Part shown: piece after piece, positions 58,901-64,000 of the stretch
Layout: each line of letters starts with the position of its first letter
How positions within the stretch are numbered: the stretch's first letter is position 1
Assembly (NCBI GenBank): GCA_016617855.1
Contig: JAECUM010000841.1
Span: 112,207 to 176,206 of the forward strand
Direction: 5' to 3'
Length of the DNA stretch: 64,000 nucleotides
From: Megalonaias nervosa
Taxonomy: Eukaryota; Mollusca; Bivalvia; Unionida; Unionidae
The notes under the pieces: model-generated
Databases searched by the model: none
Told to the model about the DNA's origin: nothing
Seen by the model: the letters and a program-made list of their open reading frames with translations, nothing else
Program-made: the position numbers and the translations under genes

Positions 58901-60195
58901 CTTTGAAAACCTAAACTTAGTGATTTTTACCAACCTTCTGACGAACATATAACTAATGCGTATGTTTCTATTGCATTTATAATGGGTGCAAGTGTTTATA
59001 TGAGCTACAAATATCTTTCACATGTGAACAGACCATGAGAGAATTTCTTACAGCTTTTAGATGTCTATGAATAAACATAGCTAAATTTAAATAATAAAAA
59101 GAGGGGCATCATACAGAAAATATGTAACTCCTTCCAAGCATGACAAAACGCCAAAGGGCGTTAAGAATCTCAATCCAGCATGTCATTATACCACGATGAG
59201 GACAAACGATTATAATTGCACAAGTTAATTTTTTCATATCACTCAGTCGAAAGGATAAAGCAAATACACATGATTCAGTTGTAAACAAACTTGGAAAAAT
59301 GCTTATCAGAGACATAACCCTTTCCTACGGTGGTGATGATATTTTAAAACTGAATGGTTACGACATGTTCGTGACGTGTAAATATTCGTGGTTTCCAACG
59401 TCGATAAGAATAAATAAAATCGAGCAAGGTATCCTGGGAACGTTAAGATCAAGGGCAGCTAAAGCACAGTAGTACGGAAGCCATTCGGTTTATTGAGTAC
59501 TCAAAGAAATTTAGAATTCCAGATGTTCAGATGTTAACAGATCACTGTCCGTTTTATTCTTTTGTTCCTCCTCAGGATTTGAGATTATGATTATGTTGGA
59601 AAAAGCATCCGAAGTGATAGAATGTGCAAACCAAAATTTGGAGAATATTTGCCTCCAGCATACTACGATTTTTTAAGCTTTTGGCTAATACACAATTGAC
59701 AAGTTCATAAATGGAATTTATTTTTTTTGTATGAGCATATTATAAAAGATAAATATATTGATACAGCTGCTAATATGACAATAATAAATGCAATATTGAT
59801 TCACCAAGAAGTCTAAAAATAGTCTTGATACTTTGCAACAAGGACAGAAAAAAACAATTCTGAGAATTTCAATCAAGCAATAGGAAAAAAGCGTTCTGTA
59901 GAGATTACATAAAATTATATTATTTACAAAGGTATACGTTAGGTCAGAAGCAACACAAGCTTTATGTGATGAACAAAAAGACACTCACATTAGTCATGTT
60001 CATAGAAATAATTTTATACCGATCACCGTTCTCCACAGTTAGACTTCAAAAGTACACATGATAAGAAATTGCATGGAACATATATAGCTGGCAAATATGT
60101 CAACAAGGAATACAAGTACAGAAAAACAGAAAAGGAAACGTGGATGTGCAAAAATGTATATTTATTATGTTTCTGATGCACACGATCAAACTCCC
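58900..60195 (+). pseudogene. capsid-like protein of a third virus-like relic
   Basis: Plus-strand pieces: VNKLGKMLIRDITLSYGGDD and ILKLNGYDMFVTCKYSW (59275-59400), then FRIPDVQMLTDHCPFYSF (59510-59565), FEIMIMLEKASEVIE (59580-59625), CNIDSPRSLKIVLIL (59790-59835), KLHGTYIAGKYVNKEY (60064-60115) and MYIYYVSDAHDQTPF (60155-60195). Order and spacing resemble a capsid-type protein of another Polinton-like lineage in animals, which I recognise only by pattern. At least eight frameshifts or stops. It is unlike the capsid gene at 42.3 kb, so it comes from a different element. Confidence 0.5.
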
Positions 60196-61139
60196 TTTTA
60201 GGCTCATTCAGAAGAACCTGTTAAAATCTATTCTCTTCTATCGACTGGCGCAGCAGTTCTTAGACTTGGTTAACTTGTTCTCCTATTTAACAGATAATAC
60301 ACGTGCCTAAACTAACGCCAAAATAAGATGATTAGTGATGTTGCAAATTGCCAAAAGTCAAAGTTTGAACTAGATCAAATTGAAAAAGAATATAGAAACC
60401 TTTTCGACTTTTGTTGTGATTATATGGTGTGTTTTTTTGTTTTTTTTGCTGCTAAAGAATAAGCCTTAAGTTCGTCGTGCAAGTGTGCTGGTACTCAAAA
60501 TCTACTTCTAATGTATTGGTACTCAAAATCTACTTCTGGAATTCCTCCAAATGCATTTTCTTCACTCGAAGACATAAAAAATTTTCTTTAATATCTTTCA
60601 TTGTTTCTTCGTTTGTCCACTTAGAGTTTGTAACTGGAATTGGTTGGCACTTGGCCCAAACAGAAAACTTGTTTTAGACTAGGTACATGACATATGACTT
60701 TGGCACTAATGTGTCGTATTCTTCATTATTCAGAAACCGTTTCCTTCTCTTTTTCTTTCTTACTAGTACACACACTTCATCCTACCAGACGAAGAACTTT
60801 ATTGTTATTTGTATAAGACCATTACCCCAAGTGCAAAATTATGTTTGTTTTGCTATCGACAATTCCGTGATTATGCCCACGGTTATCTATAAGGCATCGT
60901 GCTTATTTCTCTTCTGATTCCTATTAGATATCTTGCTCATTCCTCTTCTGTTTTATATTAAGTAGGCCTTACCAAAATATGGGACTAAATATCCCTACTA
61001 ACATTGTCTCTGCCAAAATAAATAAAGCAGTTAGTAAAGGACAGCAGATAGTGTTTGTGTCTTTTTCCTGTGACCAGAAATGCAAAATGATATTCATGTC
61101 CTTCTCAGCTTGACCAAGTATCTGTATCGTGCCAGGGAG
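60196..61139. other. no supported gene
   Basis: Possibly the fading end of the third relic (IEKEYRNLFDFCCDY near 60385). A 36-bp phrase with TGGTACTCAAAATCTACTTCT is duplicated near 60488-60540. Nothing else recognised. Confidence 0.45.
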
Positions 61140-62475
61140 TCTTCCGTGCACTTGACACATTAACTTACAGTACCTGATGATATGTATCCTACTGTGTACT
61201 TTACACATTACCTTACAATACCTGACGATAATATCCTTCTGTGCACTTTACTCATTGCCTTAGAGTATCTGATGATATGTAGCCTACTGGGCACTTGACA
61301 CATTGCTTTACAGTACCTGACGATCCGTATTCTTCTGTGCACTTGACACATTGCCTAAAAGTATATTTCATATGTATCCTTCTGGGTACCTAACACATTG
61401 CCTTAGAGTACCTGATGCTATTTATCCTTCTGTGTACTTAACACATTGCGTTACAGTGCCTTGTATGTATCCTTCTGGGAACTTGACACATTACCATACA
61501 GTATCGAATGATGTGTATCCTTCGGATTCTGGGCACTTGACACATTGTCTTACAATACCTATGATATGCATCCTTCTGTGCATTTAACACATTGCCTTAG
61601 AGTTCTTGATGATACGTATCCTTCTGGGCACTTGACTCGTTGCCTTACAGTACCTGATGATATGTATCCGTCAGGGCACTTAACACATTGCTTTACACTA
61701 CCTGATGATATGTATCCTTCTGGCACTTAACACATTGCCTTACAGTACTTGGTAATATGTATTCTTCTGGGCACTTAACACCTTGCCATAAGGTACTTGA
61801 TGATATGTATCCTTCTGGGCACTTAACACTGCATAGAAGTACCTATGATATGTGTCATACTGGGCGCTTAACACGTTCCGTTAGAGTACCTAATGATATG
61901 AATTCTGAGCACTTAATACATTGCCTTACAGTACCTGATGATATGTATCCTTATGGGCACTTAACACATTACGTTACTGTGCTGATGTTATTTATCCTTC
62001 TGGGTACTTGATACATTGCCTTATAGTGCCTGATGATATGTATCCTTCTGGGCACTTGAAATATTGCCTGACAGTAACTGGTGATATGCATCTTTCTGTG
62101 CACCTAACACATTGTCTTGCAGTACCTTATGATATGTATCCTATGTATCCTTCTGGGCACTTAACATATTGCCTTACAATACCTGATCATATGTATTCTT
62201 CTCGGTACTTAACACACTGCCTTACAGTCCCTGATGATATGTATCCTTCTGGGCACTTTACACATTGCCTTACCATATCTGATGATAAGTATCCTTCGGC
62301 TTTGGGCACTTTACACATTGCCTTATAGTACCTGATAATATGTTTCCTCCTGGGCACATAACACGTGGCCTTAGAGTACCTGATAATGTTTATCCTTCTG
62401 GGCACTTGACACATTGCCTTACTGTATCTGATGATGTGTATCCTTCTGGGCGCTTGACACATTGTCATATACGCA
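61140..62475. repeat. 48-bp minisatellite, about 27 units
   Basis: Unit with GATGATATGTATCCTTCTGG, then GCACTTAACACATTGCCTTA and CAGTACCT. Because 48 is a multiple of three, some units stay open and read as a 16-residue repeat (MYPSGHLTHCLTVPDD) on the plus strand and another on the minus strand. Diverged units and frame breaks argue against a protein. Confidence 0.93.
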
Positions 62476-62749
62476 CACCATAATGCTTCTTTGTTTCTTT
62501 ATTTACAAAGATTATACAGGTATCGCTACGCCTTTTGAATCAGTAAAGGAATTTGACACTCATCTACAGTATAAGCAATCAATATAAAATTAACTTTGTT
62601 GGGATGGTAGGGGAGGGGATGAATGTGAGAGTTGTCTCATATTAACTGTCAACGTCTGTTGGCATACACAAAAATATAAAACTGATTCATTAATTCAATG
62701 TTATTTGCACTTGACTGAATTTTTTTTTACTGTGAATGAGAGGTCTTAC
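62476..62749. other. spacer between two minisatellites
   Basis: Unique AT-rich sequence, no feature. Confidence 0.6.
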
Positions 62750-64000
62750 GAAGGTGAGAATGGTATTATATTAACTGTCACGGTCTGTAGGCTGAGTGGT
62801 CTTATATTGACGGTCACGGTCTGTAGGCTGATTGGTCTTATATTAACTGTCACGGTCTGTAGGCTGAGTGGTCTCATATTAACTTTCATTGTCTGTAAGC
62901 TGAGTGGTCTCATATTAAATGTCACTGTCTGTAGACTGATTGGTCTTGTATTAACTGTCACGGTCTGTAGGCTGAGTGGTCTCATATTAACAGTCTCTAT
63001 ATGCATCTGATTGGTCTCATCTTAACTGTCACTATATGTGTCTATATCTATCTGAGTGGTCTCATACTGTCCTTATATGTATCTGAGTGGTCTCATATTA
63101 GCTGTCACTATATGCATCTGAGTGATCTCATCTTAACTGTCACTATATGTATCTGAGTAGTCTCATATTAACTGTCACTATATGTATCTGAGTGGTCTTA
63201 TACTTACTGTGATTATATGTATCTGAGTGGTCTCATCTTAACTGTCACTATATGTATCTGAGTGGTCTCATGCTGTCATCATATGTATCTTAGTGATCTC
63301 ATATTAACTGTCACTATATGTATCTGAGTGGTCTCATATTAGCTGTCATTATATGTATCTGAGTGGTCTCATGCTAACTGTCATTATATGTATCTGAGTG
63401 GTCTCATCTTAACTATCACTATGTGTATCTGAGTGGTCTCATTTTAACTATCACTATATGTATCTGAGTGGTCTCATATTCACCATCACTATATGTATTT
63501 GAGTGGTCTCATATTAACTATCACTATATGTATCTGAGTGGTCTCATATTAACTGTCATTATATGTATCTGAGTGGTCTCATCTTAACTGTCACTATATG
63601 TATCTGAGTGGTCTCATGCTGTCATTATATGTATCTGAGTGGTGTCATATTAGCTGTCACTATATGTATCTGAGTGGTCTCATCTTAACTGTCACTATAT
63701 GTATCTGAGTGGTCTCATACTGTCGTTATATGTATCTGAGTGGTCTCATATTAGCTGTCACTATATGTATCTGAGTGGTCTTATACTAAATGTCATTATA
63801 TGTATCTGAGTGGTCTCATATTAACTGTCACTATATGTATCTGAGTGGTCTCATGCTGTCATTATATGTATCTTAGTGGTATCATATTAACTGTCACTAT
63901 AAGTATCTGAGTGGTCTCATCTTAACTATCACTATATGTATCTGAGTGGTCTTATATTAACTATCACTATATGTACCTGAGTGGTCTCATATTCACTATC
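62750..64000. repeat. 36-bp then 35-bp minisatellite, running off the window
   Basis: From 62770 to 63000 the unit has TCACGGTCTGTAGGCTGAGT, then GGTCTTATATTAACTG (36 bp). From 63000 on it is TATCTGAGTGGTCTCATATT followed by AACTGTCACTATATG (35 bp), with shorter variants around 29 bp lacking part of TTAACTGT. GAGTGGTCTCAT is common to both, so the second array arose from the first or the reverse. More than 30 units. Confidence 0.93.

Noticed and set aside
61351..62328. secreted repeat protein with 16-residue units
   Set aside because: Minisatellite with diverged units and several frame breaks; no signal peptide or splice support.

Overview
The window looks like nuclear DNA from an invertebrate animal, most likely a mollusc and perhaps a marine gastropod. 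It is AT-rich and full of microsatellites. It carries two tRNA-derived SINE families of a kind I associate with mollusc genomes, and it holds ten short plus-strand exons with GT/AG borders that together encode most of an SLC7-type amino acid transporter. The phylum is an inference from the repeats and gene structure. No bacterial-type operon, CRISPR array or intact RNA gene is visible.

Layout. 1-13.9 kb: no gene; a 53-bp tandem array, a 1.1-kb non-autonomous hAT-like element with 8-bp target duplication, SINEs and a long hairpin. 14.0-40.3 kb: SLC7 exons at 13984-14167, 14765-14866, 15552-15791, 23848-23973, 28460-28559, 31414-31458, 37017-37140, 37513-37616, 38470-38566 and 40149-40298. The introns hold SINEs, a LINE remnant, MITEs and, at 18.6-23.2 kb, a decayed Polinton/Maverick relic with fragments of PolB, integrase, adenain-like protease, minor virion protein, fibre and membrane protein. 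The last transporter exons (final membrane helices and C-terminus) are not found in the window.

40516-56360: the centrepiece, a 15.8-kb Polinton/Maverick-like element inserted in the intron after exon 10. It is bounded by about 235-248 bp terminal inverted repeats starting AGCAGCAGGGAGG. Rightward genes: coiled-coil protein, minor virion protein, double-jelly-roll major capsid protein (C-terminal half deleted), adenain-like protease, fibre, membrane protein and two more virion-like proteins. An AT-rich minisatellite of about 1.4 kb splits the element. Beyond it come a small leftward unknown gene, a leftward HNH endonuclease and a leftward Cys-rich protein. Then follows a rightward replication region (divergent PolB-like polymerase, SF1 helicase, HNH) that reads as one broken fused protein, leftward integrase and phospholipase A2-like genes, and a rightward A32-type packaging ATPase. 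Most genes carry frameshifts or stops, so this copy is dead although nearly complete. Such a set would let an element copy itself, integrate, process and pack its genome into a capsid; here the roles are inferred from family knowledge.

56.4-60.4 kb: a possible exon on the minus strand and a third, heavily decayed virus-like relic including a capsid-like gene. 61.1-64 kb: two adjacent minisatellites (48-bp, then 35/36-bp units) running off the window end. The notable points are three virus-like insertions of at least two lineages in or next to one host gene, and the fused polymerase-helicase-HNH replication protein.
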